Assembly: GCF_006538325.1 (NCBI RefSeq)
Contig: NZ_BJKK01000004.1
Location: 186,001 to 250,000 of the forward strand
Direction of reading: 5' to 3'
From: Alteromonas sp. KUL42
GTDB taxonomy: Bacteria; Pseudomonadota; Gammaproteobacteria; Enterobacterales; Alteromonadaceae
DNA length: 64,000 nucleotides
This document shows, piece by piece, positions 27,142 through 36,879 of the stretch. Both the position numbers and the translations under genes were made by a program. The notes under the pieces were generated by a model. That model worked only from the letters and a program-made list of their open reading frames with translations, was not told the origin of the DNA and ran no database searches. Position 1 is the stretch's first letter. Each line of letters starts with the position of its first letter.

Positions 27142-27173
27142 AGCGCCTACGAGAATGATGAACGAGAGGCGCT
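27142..27173. terminator. Hairpin between convergent AraC gene and perM
   Basis: A 7-bp GC-rich stem (27142-27148 and 27167-27173, arm AGCGCCT) with an 18-nt loop lies between two convergent stops. AT-rich sequence flanks both sides, so it may act in both directions. Confidence 0.5.
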
Positions 27174-27199
27174 CTAATAATTTGGGGAATAAGGCTTGG

Positions 27200-28273
27200 C
27201 TAACTGGCTTGTTCACTAACCTCAACGGGGTTACTCGACCATGCGGTGATCACTGCCTTTACCAGCGTGGCAAGCGGAATAGCGAAAAATACGCCCCAAA
27301 AACCCCATAGTCCTCCAAATACGAGAACAGCAATAATGATGTATAGCGGATGCAAACTCACTGCTTCAGAAAATAGTAAAGGCACAAGTAAATTACCGTC
27401 TAACGCTTGAATAATGCCGTATGCAATCATCAAGTACCAAAACTCTGGCGAGATGCCCCACTGAAACATGGCGACAACAGCAACAGGAATAGTGACCACA
27501 GCAGCGCCGATATAGGGTATCAACACTGAAAAACCGACCAGTACCCCCAGCAACATAGCATAGCGCAAATCCATCAGCACAAATGTGACACAACTTACCG
27601 CACCTACAATGATTATTTCGATAACTTTGCCGCGAATATAATTGGCAATTTGCGAATTCATCTCATGGCCCACTTGAGTGATCAAACGGCGCTCTTTCGG
27701 TAACAGGCGAGAAATACTTTCTAAGAAGAACAGTTTGTCTTTTAGCATAAAAAACACCATCAATGGCACTAAAATGACATACACCAATAAGGCTGCCACA
27801 TTGGCGATGTTGCTAAATGACGCAGAAATAAGTGTCTGTCCCACTTCAACGAGTCGGTCATTTAACCCTTCCATCATCTGATGGATTTGATAAACCTGCA
27901 CGTAGTCAGGGTATTTGTCTGGCAGTGTTAAAATCCATTCTTGGGCTTTTTGCCAAATAAGTGGTGTTTCTTGAATAAGGTTGACACTTTGCTTCGATAT
28001 TACAGGTAATAAACCTACCAGCATCAAGATCACAATTGTGATAAACCCAGACAATACAACCACACACGCAAGCGTCCGCCCAACACCAATATTGACTAGG
28101 CGCGTAATTGGCCAGTCGAGTAAATACGCGATTACGGCAGCTACAAGTACGGGCATAATTAACCCACCCCACAACAATAGTACTGTGGTGGTTAATAATA
28201 TGAGAATGAGCAGCATGGCTGCATCAGGATCAGAAAACTTGCGTCGGTACCAACGACCAAAAACGCTGAACAT
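27200..28273 (-). CDS. perM: AI-2E family transporter PerM
   Basis: A 357-residue inner membrane protein with about eight helices: hydrophobic pairs near 18-55 and 68-90, a long amphipathic soluble segment (about 95-150), then helices from about 155 to 335. This is the AI-2E/PerM family layout. The closing segment VLVFGGLWGFWGVFFAIPLATL is typical. In E. coli perM (yfgO) diverges from bepA, as here, across a 291-nt gap. The transported substrate is uncertain. Confidence 0.88.
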   Translation of the reverse strand: MFSVFGRWYRRKFSDPDAAMLLILILLTTTVLLLWGGLIMPVLVAAVIAYLLDWPITRLVNIGVGRTLACVVVLSGFITIVILMLVGLLPVISKQSVNLIQETPLIWQKAQEWILTLPDKYPDYVQVYQIHQMMEGLNDRLVEVGQTLISASFSNIANVAALLVYVILVPLMVFFMLKDKLFFLESISRLLPKERRLITQVGHEMNSQIANYIRGKVIEIIIVGAVSCVTFVLMDLRYAMLLGVLVGFSVLIPYIGAAVVTIPVAVVAMFQWGISPEFWYLMIAYGIIQALDGNLLVPLLFSEAVSLHPLYIIIAVLVFGGLWGFWGVFFAIPLATLVKAVITAWSSNPVEVSEQAS

Positions 28274-28564
28274 AGCTAAACCTAGAGATTACAAAGAATA
28301 GGATACGCATCATAGTTGATTGGCCTAGCTATTAGCAATACGATAGACCCAAGAATCTTTCAAAATCAAACTGGTATGATGTTATTGGTTGTGTATGGTG
28401 GCTTTGTATTTTGCGTTCAACGTCACCATTTAAGCGCTGATTAGGTAGTATATCATTGCTGACTGCGGCATTATGTCGAAAACACGCGATAAAAAATTGA
28501 AACTGTTTAACCACTTAGGCCTCTAAGCAGTTAAGAATTACAATGTAACTATAAATGTAGGTTC

Positions 28565-30028
28565 ATGATAAAAAAGCTCTCCGTGCCGTTAGTTTTCATT
28601 TCGTTAATGCTCACAGCGAGTCTGGCTGCTGTGGCACAAGATGCCAATTACAACGACAAAAATGCATTGCCGGAAATTGGTGTTGTGGCATCTGATGCCA
28701 TATCTTTAGACAAAGAAATGATTATTGGTGATGCTGTTATGCGCCAAATGCGCGGGCAAAGTCCTATAATTTCCGACCCTGTTCTAGACGAATACCTACA
28801 AGATTTAGGCAACAAACTGGTAGTTCACGCTGAAAATGCCAAGTTTCCGTTCGAGTTTTTTTGGGTAAACAATGACGCTATTAATGCCTTTGCCTTTTTT
28901 GGAGGGCATATTGGGGTTCATACCGGTCTTATGCGCCGCGCCGAAAATGAAAGTGAATTAGCGTCAGTGCTGGCGCACGAAATTTCACACGTTACTCAGC
29001 GCCATATTGCTCGCAGAATGCAAGCACAACAACGATCCTCACCTTTGGCATTGGCATCACTACTTGGTGGTATTCTAATTGCAATTGCTAATCCGCAAGC
29101 AGGTATGGCAGCTATGCAAGCGGGTTCGGCTGCATCTGCGCAGCTACAAATTGACTACACCCGCTCAAATGAACAAGAAGCTGACCGTATCGGTATAGCA
29201 ATGCTAGCACGTGCGGGGTTCGACCCGCGCGGTGCCGCGTCATTCTTTTCAACCATGGCCGAAGAATATCGAATGGTATCTCGTCCACCAGCGCGACTGC
29301 TTACTCACCCATTAACCGAAACCCGTATTGCCGATGCACGAGTTAGAGCCGATGACTACCCTCGCCGGTACTTACCCATTAACAAACAGTTTGAATTGGC
29401 CAAAGCGCGCATTAAAGCGCGTTATTCGTTTGACGACGATTATGCTGTTGAATACTTTGAGGCCGCTGTTGCACAGAATATTCAGCGCAGCAAAGAAGGC
29501 AATTTATATGGGTTAGCCCTTGCTTATATGCGCGCTGACAAAATGGATGAAGCCAAAGCAATAATGGATGAGCTACTTGCTGGTGATGAGAACAATTATT
29601 TTTATTTAGATGCCATGACTGACATATACCTTTCGCAAGGCAAGGCATTGCAAGCGATAGAGATGCTTCAACCCCACGTTAAGTTAAATCCGCGCAATCA
29701 GGTATTAGCCTTAAACCAAGCCAACGCGTATATCAGTGCTCAGAAATTCGACGAAGCAATAACATTGCTTAAAGATTTTCTATTGATTAAGAAAGATTAT
29801 CAAATTGCTCATCAGCTTATGAGCGAAGCCTATCAAAAAGCAAAGCGCTTTTCACAAATGCATCAAAGTAAGGCAGAAGTCTACGCACTTTACGGGGCGT
29901 ATAACCGAGCCGTTGATGAATTACAATACGCCTATAATTTTGCTGGTGATGATCACTTACAAAAACAGCGGATTCGCGCGCGCATCAAACAGCTTAGAGA
30001 TCAAGAAGAGCGCTTAGAGCGCTTGTAA
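28565..30028 (+). CDS. bepA: Periplasmic metalloprotease/chaperone BepA (M48)
   Basis: Quality-control protease that degrades stalled LptD and helps outer membrane protein assembly. It has 487 residues, the E. coli length. Seen are a signal peptide (cleavage near AVAQDA), the zinc site H138-E139-xx-H142 in LAHEISHV, third ligand E205 in NEQEADRIG, and a C-terminal TPR superhelix (about 310-480). The N-terminal NALPEIG segment is also conserved. Gene order perM / bepA / arsC-like matches E. coli yfgO-yfgC-yfgD. The 291-nt upstream gap must carry both divergent promoters; none was assigned. Confidence 0.95.
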   Translation: MIKKLSVPLVFISLMLTASLAAVAQDANYNDKNALPEIGVVASDAISLDKEMIIGDAVMRQMRGQSPIISDPVLDEYLQDLGNKLVVHAENAKFPFEFFWVNNDAINAFAFFGGHIGVHTGLMRRAENESELASVLAHEISHVTQRHIARRMQAQQRSSPLALASLLGGILIAIANPQAGMAAMQAGSAASAQLQIDYTRSNEQEADRIGIAMLARAGFDPRGAASFFSTMAEEYRMVSRPPARLLTHPLTETRIADARVRADDYPRRYLPINKQFELAKARIKARYSFDDDYAVEYFEAAVAQNIQRSKEGNLYGLALAYMRADKMDEAKAIMDELLAGDENNYFYLDAMTDIYLSQGKALQAIEMLQPHVKLNPRNQVLALNQANAYISAQKFDEAITLLKDFLLIKKDYQIAHQLMSEAYQKAKRFSQMHQSKAEVYALYGAYNRAVDELQYAYNFAGDDHLQKQRIRARIKQLRDQEERLERL

Positions 30029-30069
30029 CAAACATAGGGTTCGCTAAATACTCAGTAAAACAATCAATA

Positions 30070-30107
30070 AAGTAATCAATAAGTGATATCGATTACTTAT
30101 TTTATTT
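30070..30107. terminator. Terminator-like hairpin after bepA
   Basis: An 8-bp stem (30070-30077 and 30091-30098, arm AAGTAATC) is followed by ATTTTATTT. It lies between the convergent stops of bepA and the thioredoxin gene. Confidence 0.55.
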
Positions 30108-30122
30108 AAAACGGTTTGACTG

Positions 30123-30611
30123 TTAACTAGCACCGCTTTTCAGTTGCGCAAGGCGGTGCTTAATTCCTTCAGCGGTTACCTCACCCATGATGGTATCTAC
30201 CACATCACCATCTGGCCCGATAATAAACGTTGCGGGTAAATAGGGAGGCTTTTGCATGGGCAGTCGTGTGGTATCTTCTGCAACAATCACAGGCACGTCT
30301 ATACTGAACTTACGCACCATTTCATCAATTTGCTCACGACTTTGTCTGTCGTAATTAATTGCAAAAAGGCGAGTATGCGCTGGCAAGGTTCGGCTAAGCG
30401 TATTTAATTCTGGCATTTCACGTAAACAAGGCGCACACCAAGGCGCAAAATAGTTGATCACGGTCCACTCGCCATGCAGCTTGTTCCATGAATAAGTTTC
30501 ACCGTCTAAGGTCTGAAAGTCGTATTGTGTGCTTTGATACGCCAACCACCCTGCAATACCAGCTGCTACTATAGTAATTACTACAGCGCACTTTTGAATT
30601 AATCCATTCAC
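30123..30611 (-). CDS. TlpA/DsbE-like periplasmic thioredoxin
   Basis: A 162-residue membrane-anchored thioredoxin. An N-terminal hydrophobic segment (about 8-25) anchors it with the domain in the periplasm. The active site is WCAPC in NYFAPWCAPCLREMPEL, with a cis-proline region PYLPATFIIGPDG. Proteins of this kind reduce disulfides, for example in cytochrome c maturation or sulfenic acid repair. It is divergent from the arsC-like gene and not in a ccm cluster, so the substrate is unknown. Confidence 0.88.
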   Translation of the reverse strand: MNGLIQKCAVVITIVAAGIAGWLAYQSTQYDFQTLDGETYSWNKLHGEWTVINYFAPWCAPCLREMPELNTLSRTLPAHTRLFAINYDRQSREQIDEMVRKFSIDVPVIVAEDTTRLPMQKPPYLPATFIIGPDGDVVDTIMGEVTAEGIKHRLAQLKSGAS

Positions 30612-30768
30612 TTTAGCGTCTCGTTGTCGTTATGTTTTTTCTCATACTGCCAGAGGCGTTTGTGTAAAAACAATGTTTAAATGCAGGTATACTGCTTGAA
30701 ATTCAAGAATAAAAACGCAATAGTCTGCGCCTTTTATAAATCCAACACATCCAATTACGAGAGTACAC

Positions 30769-31122
30769 ATGACTGACGTAACTATAATTCACAACCCACG
30801 TTGCTCTAAGAGCCGACAGACATTGGCATTATTAGAAGAAAACGGTGTAACCCCTCACGTTGTTGAATATTTAAAAGTGCCTCTTAGTGTGGATGCACTA
30901 AAAACCATCTTTAAAAAACTTAATATTGAATCTGTTCGCGACATGATGCGTATAAAAGAAGAAGAGTATAAAGCTGCAAACTTAGGCGATAGTAGTGTGA
31001 CTGAAGAAGCGCTCTTCAACGCCATGGCAGAAACACCGAAACTCATTGAACGTCCTATTGTGATTAAAGGAGATAGCGCGCGAATTGGTCGTCCACCTGA
31101 GTCAGTATTGGAAATTTTATAA
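30769..31122 (+). CDS. ArsC-family reductase-like protein (YfgD type)
   Basis: A 117-residue thioredoxin-fold ArsC-family protein. The N-terminal HNPRCSKSRQTL holds the catalytic cysteine C12 and the family RxxxR-like basic residues, and the RPIVIKGDSARIGRPPE segment supplies the arsenate-binding arginine. No ars repressor or pump is near, and position after bepA equals E. coli yfgD, so a housekeeping role rather than arsenic resistance is likely. Its stop overlaps the next start (TAATG). Confidence 0.9.
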   Translation: MTDVTIIHNPRCSKSRQTLALLEENGVTPHVVEYLKVPLSVDALKTIFKKLNIESVRDMMRIKEEEYKAANLGDSSVTEEALFNAMAETPKLIERPIVIKGDSARIGRPPESVLEIL

Positions 31123-31730
31123 TGTCACCGGTTCTCATTCTCTACTACAGTCGTCATGGCAGCACTAAGCGGTTAGCTGATGCCATTGCACAGGGAGTGA
31201 GTATGGAAAATGTTCCTGTTATTTTGCGCACGGTTGCTAGTTTAAATAAAGAAGACGATGGAGAAGCGGCGCACAACGCTCTTGCCCCCGTGGTTAGCAT
31301 ACAAGAATTGGAACAATGCAGTGCATTAGCGTTAGGTAGTCCAACTCGCTTTGGTAACATGGCCGCTTCTATGAAGCACTTTCTCGATTCTACTAGCAAC
31401 TTGTGGCTGAAAGGTTCACTTATTGATAAGCCGGCATGCGTGTTTACATCGTCAAGTTCAATGCATGGGGGCCAAGAATCAACATTACTTTCTATGATGT
31501 TACCTTTGCTACATCACGGCATGGTGTTATGCGGCCTCCCCTACAGCGAACCTGAATTACACAACACAATAAGCGGTGGAAGCCCATACGGTGTTACGCA
31601 TGTTGCCAATCACAATTTAGCCCATGCCAACCAGTTGAGCCCTGATGAAAAAGCCCTTTGTATTGCGCAAGGTAAAAGGCTAGCAAAATTTGCACGTCAG
31701 CTTAGTCAAAAAGACACTTCGGAGATTTAA
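31122..31730 (+). CDS. WrbA-like flavodoxin NAD(P)H:quinone oxidoreductase
   Basis: A 202-residue flavodoxin-fold protein. The FMN phosphate loop YYSRHGSTKRLADAIA is near the N-terminus and the second FMN loop is GSPTRFGNMAASMKHFLDS, the WrbA signature. The segment FTSSSSMHGGQESTLLSM completes the site. WrbA enzymes perform two-electron quinone reduction. It is coupled to the arsC-like gene by a TAATG overlap and followed after one base by the DUF2069 gene. Confidence 0.9.
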   Translation: MSPVLILYYSRHGSTKRLADAIAQGVSMENVPVILRTVASLNKEDDGEAAHNALAPVVSIQELEQCSALALGSPTRFGNMAASMKHFLDSTSNLWLKGSLIDKPACVFTSSSSMHGGQESTLLSMMLPLLHHGMVLCGLPYSEPELHNTISGGSPYGVTHVANHNLAHANQLSPDEKALCIAQGKRLAKFARQLSQKDTSEI

Positions 31731-31731
31731 T

Positions 31732-32151
31732 ATGGCATCAGATACGCGTTTTTTTCGCTATCTTGCACTCATTAGCCACACGTTACTGATTGTTTGGGTA
31801 ACGCTTTGGCAATTTACATTTACTACAACGTACAGTTATTCAACGTTATTTATTGTTTTATTTTATATTTTGCCTTTATTGTTACCTTATTGGGGTGTAT
31901 TAAAAGGCAAACCGTACACGCACGCATGGGCGAATTTCGTTGTGTTATTTTACCTTATCCACGGGTGCACGGTTGTTTACGCGGTTCAAGCAGAGCGTTG
32001 GTATGCTGCTATTGAGATTATTCTGAGTACAACGATGTTTATCGGGTGTAGTGCTTTTGCCAGAAAACGAGGGCGCGAACTTGGCCTAGGTTTAAAAAAA
32101 CTCAAAGACGAAATGAAAGACGAAAAGGCGTACTTTGAAGGTAAAAAATAG
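31732..32151 (+). CDS. DUF2069 predicted inner membrane protein
   Basis: A 139-residue membrane protein with four hydrophobic helices (about 10-28, 34-50, 58-78, 85-105) and a charged C-terminal tail rich in K and E. It starts at ATG 31732, just after the WrbA-like stop, with GGAG in the preceding coding sequence; an earlier in-frame ATG inside the upstream gene is less likely. DUF2069 proteins commonly follow the arsC/wrbA pair in gammaproteobacteria. The function is unknown. Confidence 0.85.
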   Translation: MASDTRFFRYLALISHTLLIVWVTLWQFTFTTTYSYSTLFIVLFYILPLLLPYWGVLKGKPYTHAWANFVVLFYLIHGCTVVYAVQAERWYAAIEIILSTTMFIGCSAFARKRGRELGLGLKKLKDEMKDEKAYFEGKK

Positions 32152-32163
32152 AGGAAAATGACA

Positions 32164-34158
32164 ATGAGAAGCTGGTCAAATCTATTCATTACGGGTTTAT
32201 TGTGTTCGTTTCTGAGTGCCTGCGGTGGCTCAGGCTCCGATTCACCAGCTTCCCCTGCTCCCACTAATCCAAGCACACCGCCAAGCATAAGCATACAAGG
32301 GCCCGAGACGGCTGTTGTTGGTGATAGCGTTGATTTTGTGGTTGCTGCTCCGGTAAACAGGCGAATAAGCACCATTTCATGGCAAGTAACGGGATTAACC
32401 CAACAACCGTTGGCATCGCATACTCAAGCCATTGGTTTCGATGTACCTAGTAGTGGTGACTACACCATCGACGTTCAAGCAACATTAGACAATGGCGTAG
32501 AATTAACGGATTCAATGCAATTGTCAGTGTCAGAAGATACTTCCCCTATTGCCACAGTCAGATTAGGCCATGAGACCTCGGAAGGCGGAAGGGTTTCATT
32601 GCGCGTAGATCTAAAAAGACATGGCGAACTTAGCGTAGCAAATATTCAATGGCGACAAGTGGGTGGGCCTGCCGCTAATGCGATTGATTTTGATGATGGT
32701 GCATTTTCATACAACATCTTTTTTCAAGCTCCCCGTGTAACCACAGACAGTATCATCGACATAGAAGCTACAATAACGCTATCTAACGGCCAACAGGTGA
32801 GTGATGTGGCGCAAGTACTCGTTAAAGACATTGCAATGGACGCCAATGGCTTTTTCGTTAATGACGATGGCGGTACGCTTGAAACGGTTTCCAGTCACAT
32901 GCAACCTTATCGTGCTGACAGCCCTTATGCCAATGCACTTTCTCAGTGTGTTTATAACAATACCGTAGATGAAAGTTGCCGTTTTTCTACACTGCCACTA
33001 ATAGGCCAAGTTACTGAAAACCCGACTATCGACGACATCTTAGATCGCACATATGTGTCTCATCCTTGGATGGGCGACGCGTTTAAGCAATTTTTAGAAA
33101 CATCTGACAGCCAAGGTGACATGCTCGACCTGTTACGAGCCACAACAGCCGTGGTGATTTCATACGAGGTTCGCCCATCGTTTTACTGGGTAGCCACTGG
33201 TGCTATCTATTTAGACGCAAACAATTTCTGGCGCACGCCAGAAGAGCGCGACACACTCAATACTCGTCCTGATTACAGAAGCAATTTCGGCAATGATTTG
33301 AACTTTACGACAACGTGGCGTTACGTAAAAGACGGGGCGTATTACTTCCCAATTTTGACAAGTTTTAACGCGGCAGACCGCCTGCCACGTACTAACAATG
33401 AAGTAGAAGCAGCATTGACATGGTTGCTGTACCACGAGCTAGCACACGCTAATGACTTTTTTGACTACACTGAGTGGGCATCATTATCTTCTAGCGAAAG
33501 TCCCTTATCGGCATACAATGATGCAGCGCCTATCTCAACGGGATTAACCTCAGCATTACCGTTGACTTCTGCAGAGCTTCACGCATTAGCTGATGTCCGC
33601 TATGGAGGAGTAGATCCAACGTCTACACAGCGTACCTACACTGCTCGCCAGGTAGCTGATTGGTTTGAGGAAGATGGTGCAGTATCATTTTATTCATATT
33701 TTACAGAACGCGAGGATATCGCCACCTTATTTGAGCGCTTCATGATGCTTTACCGCTTAAATGTAGATTCAGATGTAGGCGTGTTTACTCAAGAAGCCAT
33801 AGATAATGGTACAACAGCATTAACTTGGGGGCAGCGCAACCGCGTAAATGATGACAAGGTGAAGCAGCGCATTAACTATGCTGTGACGCGAATTTTTCCT
33901 CATTTAAACGTGCCTGAGATCCAAAATAATCTGCCCTCTCCGCTTTTGCTGCCGGAAGGGGTGCGTTGGCGCGATACAGCGTCTTTTGGAACCCAATCAG
34001 CAAATAGTAACTCGGCTAACGGCACACTGGTTAGCGGTTTCGTTGAAGACGGCTCTGTAAGTGATGTACCTGCAAACTTGAGCACCCAGCATAGAAATGG
34101 AAAAACTATTTCCGTTGCTGAAGAGTTTGACGCCGTTAAGTTTCATAAGAAGAGATGA
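32164..34158 (+). CDS. Lipoprotein with Ig-like repeats and an HELAH metalloprotease motif
   Basis: A lipoprotein of about 664 residues. The lipobox FLSACGG is followed by a Ser/Pro-rich linker, two Ig/PKD-like domains (about 45-130 and 135-230), then a large C-terminal domain. That domain holds WLLYHELAHANDFFDY: H426-E427-xx-H430 is a zinc-protease signature (numbered from ATG 32158), with a nearby D as possible third ligand. The start at 32164 gives better spacing to the GAGG site than 32158. I do not recognise the family. It is the last gene of the arsC-wrbA-DUF2069 run and has its own terminator. Confidence 0.75.
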   Translation: MRSWSNLFITGLLCSFLSACGGSGSDSPASPAPTNPSTPPSISIQGPETAVVGDSVDFVVAAPVNRRISTISWQVTGLTQQPLASHTQAIGFDVPSSGDYTIDVQATLDNGVELTDSMQLSVSEDTSPIATVRLGHETSEGGRVSLRVDLKRHGELSVANIQWRQVGGPAANAIDFDDGAFSYNIFFQAPRVTTDSIIDIEATITLSNGQQVSDVAQVLVKDIAMDANGFFVNDDGGTLETVSSHMQPYRADSPYANALSQCVYNNTVDESCRFSTLPLIGQVTENPTIDDILDRTYVSHPWMGDAFKQFLETSDSQGDMLDLLRATTAVVISYEVRPSFYWVATGAIYLDANNFWRTPEERDTLNTRPDYRSNFGNDLNFTTTWRYVKDGAYYFPILTSFNAADRLPRTNNEVEAALTWLLYHELAHANDFFDYTEWASLSSSESPLSAYNDAAPISTGLTSALPLTSAELHALADVRYGGVDPTSTQRTYTARQVADWFEEDGAVSFYSYFTEREDIATLFERFMMLYRLNVDSDVGVFTQEAIDNGTTALTWGQRNRVNDDKVKQRINYAVTRIFPHLNVPEIQNNLPSPLLLPEGVRWRDTASFGTQSANSNSANGTLVSGFVEDGSVSDVPANLSTQHRNGKTISVAEEFDAVKFHKKR

Positions 34159-34173
34159 TTATTGGGTAAAATT

Positions 34174-34195
34174 AGGGTGCGAAAGCGCCCTTTTT
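34174..34195 (+). terminator. Rho-independent terminator of the lipoprotein gene
   Basis: A 7-bp stem with one G-T pair (34174-34180 and 34185-34191), a GAAA loop and five T lies 15 nt after the stop. Confidence 0.85.
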
Positions 34196-34274
34196 GCTAA
34201 TAACGCGTTCCATTCTGTTTCGCTATTTCTAATCGCTGCCTTCTAATCACTATCTGACTTATCACTATCCGGGT

Positions 34275-35009
34275 TTAGATACCGAGTTCGCGTTTAACCA
34301 TAGCCACTGAAAGGCGTTTTTGCTCTTGTAATGAACGCTTATCAAGGCGCGCCAATAATGACATCAAACTCTTTAAATCTCTTTCACTGTGATGAAGTAA
34401 GAATTGCAGTGCTTGTTTTGACAGCGCCAACCCGCGTTCATCAGCCCGAAGGCGCACCGCTTCTTCCCTACCGTTGTCATCTAGCTGATTAACATGATAA
34501 ATCACACCCCAGGCAAGCCTTGAGCGCAAGTCAGGTAATGTAAATGCGGGGTTTGAGGGCCCCAAATGACTTGAACACAGTACAACTGTCCTTTTTGTTT
34601 CGATGACCCGATTGAAAAGGTCGAACAGAGCCTCTTCCCATTCAAGCTCACCCGCTATAGCGTGAATATTATCCAGCGCAATCAATGACAAGTCTTCTAG
34701 CCCGTCAAAAATATCATGCGACCACGCCGAATAGTTATTCATGTTTAGATATAAGTGGCTTACTGCGCTTTTAGCCAATTGATGGCAGGTGGCAAATAAC
34801 AGGTGACTTTTACCTACTGCGCTTGCCCCTAACAAGGTGACAAGAGGTAACTGCAACTGTGCTAAATGCCCTAACTCAGGGGCTTGACGCCACTGTGGTA
34901 ACGCGTCAACAATAGCACGTAGTATAGCCACCACTTCTTCATTGCCTTTCGCGACAAAGCTTTCGAAATTTTCATCGACAGGTAATGTCACAGGTAAAGG
35001 CAGCTGCAT
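34275..35009 (-). CDS. hda: DnaA regulatory inactivator Hda
   Basis: AAA+ protein that, with the DNA-loaded sliding clamp, stimulates ATP hydrolysis by DnaA and prevents over-initiation. It has 244 residues. An N-terminal QLPLPVTL matches the clamp-binding motif. The Walker A reads GASAVGKSHLL and Walker B LIALDNIHA; the arginine-finger region is present (LRSRLAWGV). It lies 5 nt behind the DUF2066 frame on the same strand. In gammaproteobacteria hda lies near purM-purN, as here. Confidence 0.93.
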   Translation of the reverse strand: MQLPLPVTLPVDENFESFVAKGNEEVVAILRAIVDALPQWRQAPELGHLAQLQLPLVTLLGASAVGKSHLLFATCHQLAKSAVSHLYLNMNNYSAWSHDIFDGLEDLSLIALDNIHAIAGELEWEEALFDLFNRVIETKRTVVLCSSHLGPSNPAFTLPDLRSRLAWGVIYHVNQLDDNGREEAVRLRADERGLALSKQALQFLLHHSERDLKSLMSLLARLDKRSLQEQKRLSVAMVKRELGI

Positions 35010-35014
35010 GGAAG

Positions 35015-36425
35015 CTAGTTACTCCAATAAAAACTGTAACCATCCACAGCTTCGCCGTTGGCGTCGGTTACTAAGCGCAACTTGGTTTCTAATTGTAGGC
35101 TGTTTAGCAAGTCATCTACTGTACCAACGAGTGTTAACGAAAAAGTTGCAACCGTGCCCGCTTGTGCGGTAAGCGTCGCATCCTCAATTACGCTTAAGCT
35201 ATTTAAGTATTCTTTTGCACTAGCGTAATTGGCTATCGAACCTATATTGGCTATAGAAATAGTCATTATCTTGCGTGCAGATTCCTCGACACCGACTACT
35301 GCATAAAGTGAAGAGAGATAATTTGAGTAGGAATCTACCAGTTGCTTGGCAAGCCCCTCGGGTGACTCACCGTAAATACTCCCTTGACTCACCTCACTAC
35401 CACCAATAAACACCCAATCAAGGGCGTAATCTCCTTCTTTAGTGCGTTTGGCATACTCTGCAAATTCATCCATCGTAAATGGCAATGTTCTGGGAGTTTC
35501 TGGCGATTGCCCAATTCCTTACCCCCCCCTGGCTCACGAAAAACTCAGGCGCTTCGAGCTCATTTTGTTCTTGGGTATAAAGCTCATCAATAAGGGTCAA
35601 GTCAATTTCGTTAAATCTTGCGTCTCGATCAACACGCTGCTCGCTCGAGTTTACTTGGTCAACGTTTTCTTGAGTGTCAATTTCTACAGGATTTTCTGGA
35701 ATATCGGGGATATGTTCACTATCGTTACGATAAATACGGGCACCAATAATGTTATCGATACCATAGCGCACCGAGGCAACTTTAAGCGGCTCAATGAAGC
35801 GCCCCCAAATATCATAGGTAGTGATATTTACGCTATCGGTCAAATCCATTAACGGAAGGCTTAAGGGAACGCCGCGTGATTTAGCCGTTTGCGTTAATGA
35901 TTTCTTTACGGGGCTTGGCTGGGATTCATCCAATATTACTTTTGATGTATCATCGATTTGCTGCGCAATCCAAACTATCGTTTCCGGACGTCTGTCGCCC
36001 CATAGTGGTAACATTTCTCGCTGCAATAGCGTTGTCAATTTCGCCTCGTCGAATTCTGCAACGTAGTAAGTAAGTTCATTTTCAAACGCAAAGCGATATG
36101 CTCTCAACAGTTTGTCAGGTGATACTAGCGCAGCTTTAACACCAGGATTATCAAGAACATCTTCACTACCAGACATTTTCACAAAGACTTGTCGCAAAGC
36201 TTGTTTCAGCGCTCTTTGCTGGGTTCGCTGACTTTGATCTTCAACAAGAATACGCGCTTCATTGACCACTACTCGTTGTGTCGCGCTGACAGAGGTTACA
36301 AGGTTCAAAATTACGATAATAGAAACTGTCAGTGATCTAAAAGCAATAGCAGTCCGAGAAGAACTATTTCTCTTTCGTTTTTTGAGTCTCATCAAATTGA
36401 GAACAGTGAACTTTTTTAAAAGCAA
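35015..36425 (-). pseudogene. DUF2066 family secreted protein, reading frame disrupted
   Basis: Two overlapping frames together make a DUF2066 protein. The upstream frame (36425 to 35466) holds a basic N-terminus, a signal peptide (cleavage near VSATQ) and the conserved VVNEARILVEDQSQ start; it stops at TGA 35466-35468. The downstream frame (open to 35015, first candidate start 35485) carries the C-terminal domain from LPFTMDEFAEYAK. A +1 shift is needed between them. A run of eight G (35522-35529) lies just before, but the downstream frame has a TAA at 35519-35521, so the shift must fall in 35469-35518, for example in the GGG at about 35509-35511. It could be a real mutation or an assembly error. 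Confidence 0.75.
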
Positions 36426-36814
36426 ATCCTTACCTACTTCTTGTTAAGTCAGCCAAACCTAATACTGATGACGAGGGCCGAATACTAGAGTGTGTTAACT
36501 TTTGCGGTACACTTTTTGTTTATTCCAAGGAAATTTCAGGCTGCAAATGTCAATACGATCTATCTCCATTCTCTTTTAAATTGGGTTTAATTTCACCCAC
36601 AAAATGAAAAAGATTGTAAACCCGTTGAATAACTACTCCAAAGTGTGAAGCAATACTACAGTACAATTCGTATCTGACAGTTTTTTGAAGTGAATTAATC
36701 GATAAATAGGACTAAGCAACTGATTAAAATACACAACTACACATCACTATCATGTTTGCTCAACTAATATTTATGTAGAAACCATAAAAAAGACCATAAA
36801 TTCTCGGTGACAAA
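36426..36814. other. Intergenic region between DUF2066 gene and purM
   Basis: AT-rich spacer between divergent genes. Nothing coding is seen on either strand; no strong hairpin or repeat was found. It must contain the promoter of the DUF2066-hda unit, which I could not place. Confidence 0.5.
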
Positions 36815-36843
36815 TTGGACTTGTGCCTACTAACTGGTAGAAT
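36815..36843 (+). promoter_or_regulatory. Sigma70-type promoter of purM-purN
   Basis: TTGGAC (36815-36820) and TAGAAT (36838-36843) are separated by exactly 17 nt and lie about 37 nt before the purM GTG start. Both hexamers differ from consensus at one or two positions. No clear PurR operator was recognised around it. Confidence 0.6.
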
Positions 36844-36879
36844 CCGCGTTTTTCTACCTCTTAGTTCCAGGGCCCAACC

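Noticed and set aside
30769-31122. Arsenic resistance operon
   Set aside because: An ArsC-family protein is present but no ArsR or arsenite pump is near, and the position equals the housekeeping yfgD gene.
35522-35529. Simple slippage in the G8 run as the sole cause of the DUF2066 break
   Set aside because: Loss of one G gives an immediate TAA, and gain of one enters the third frame, not the one encoding the C-terminal half.
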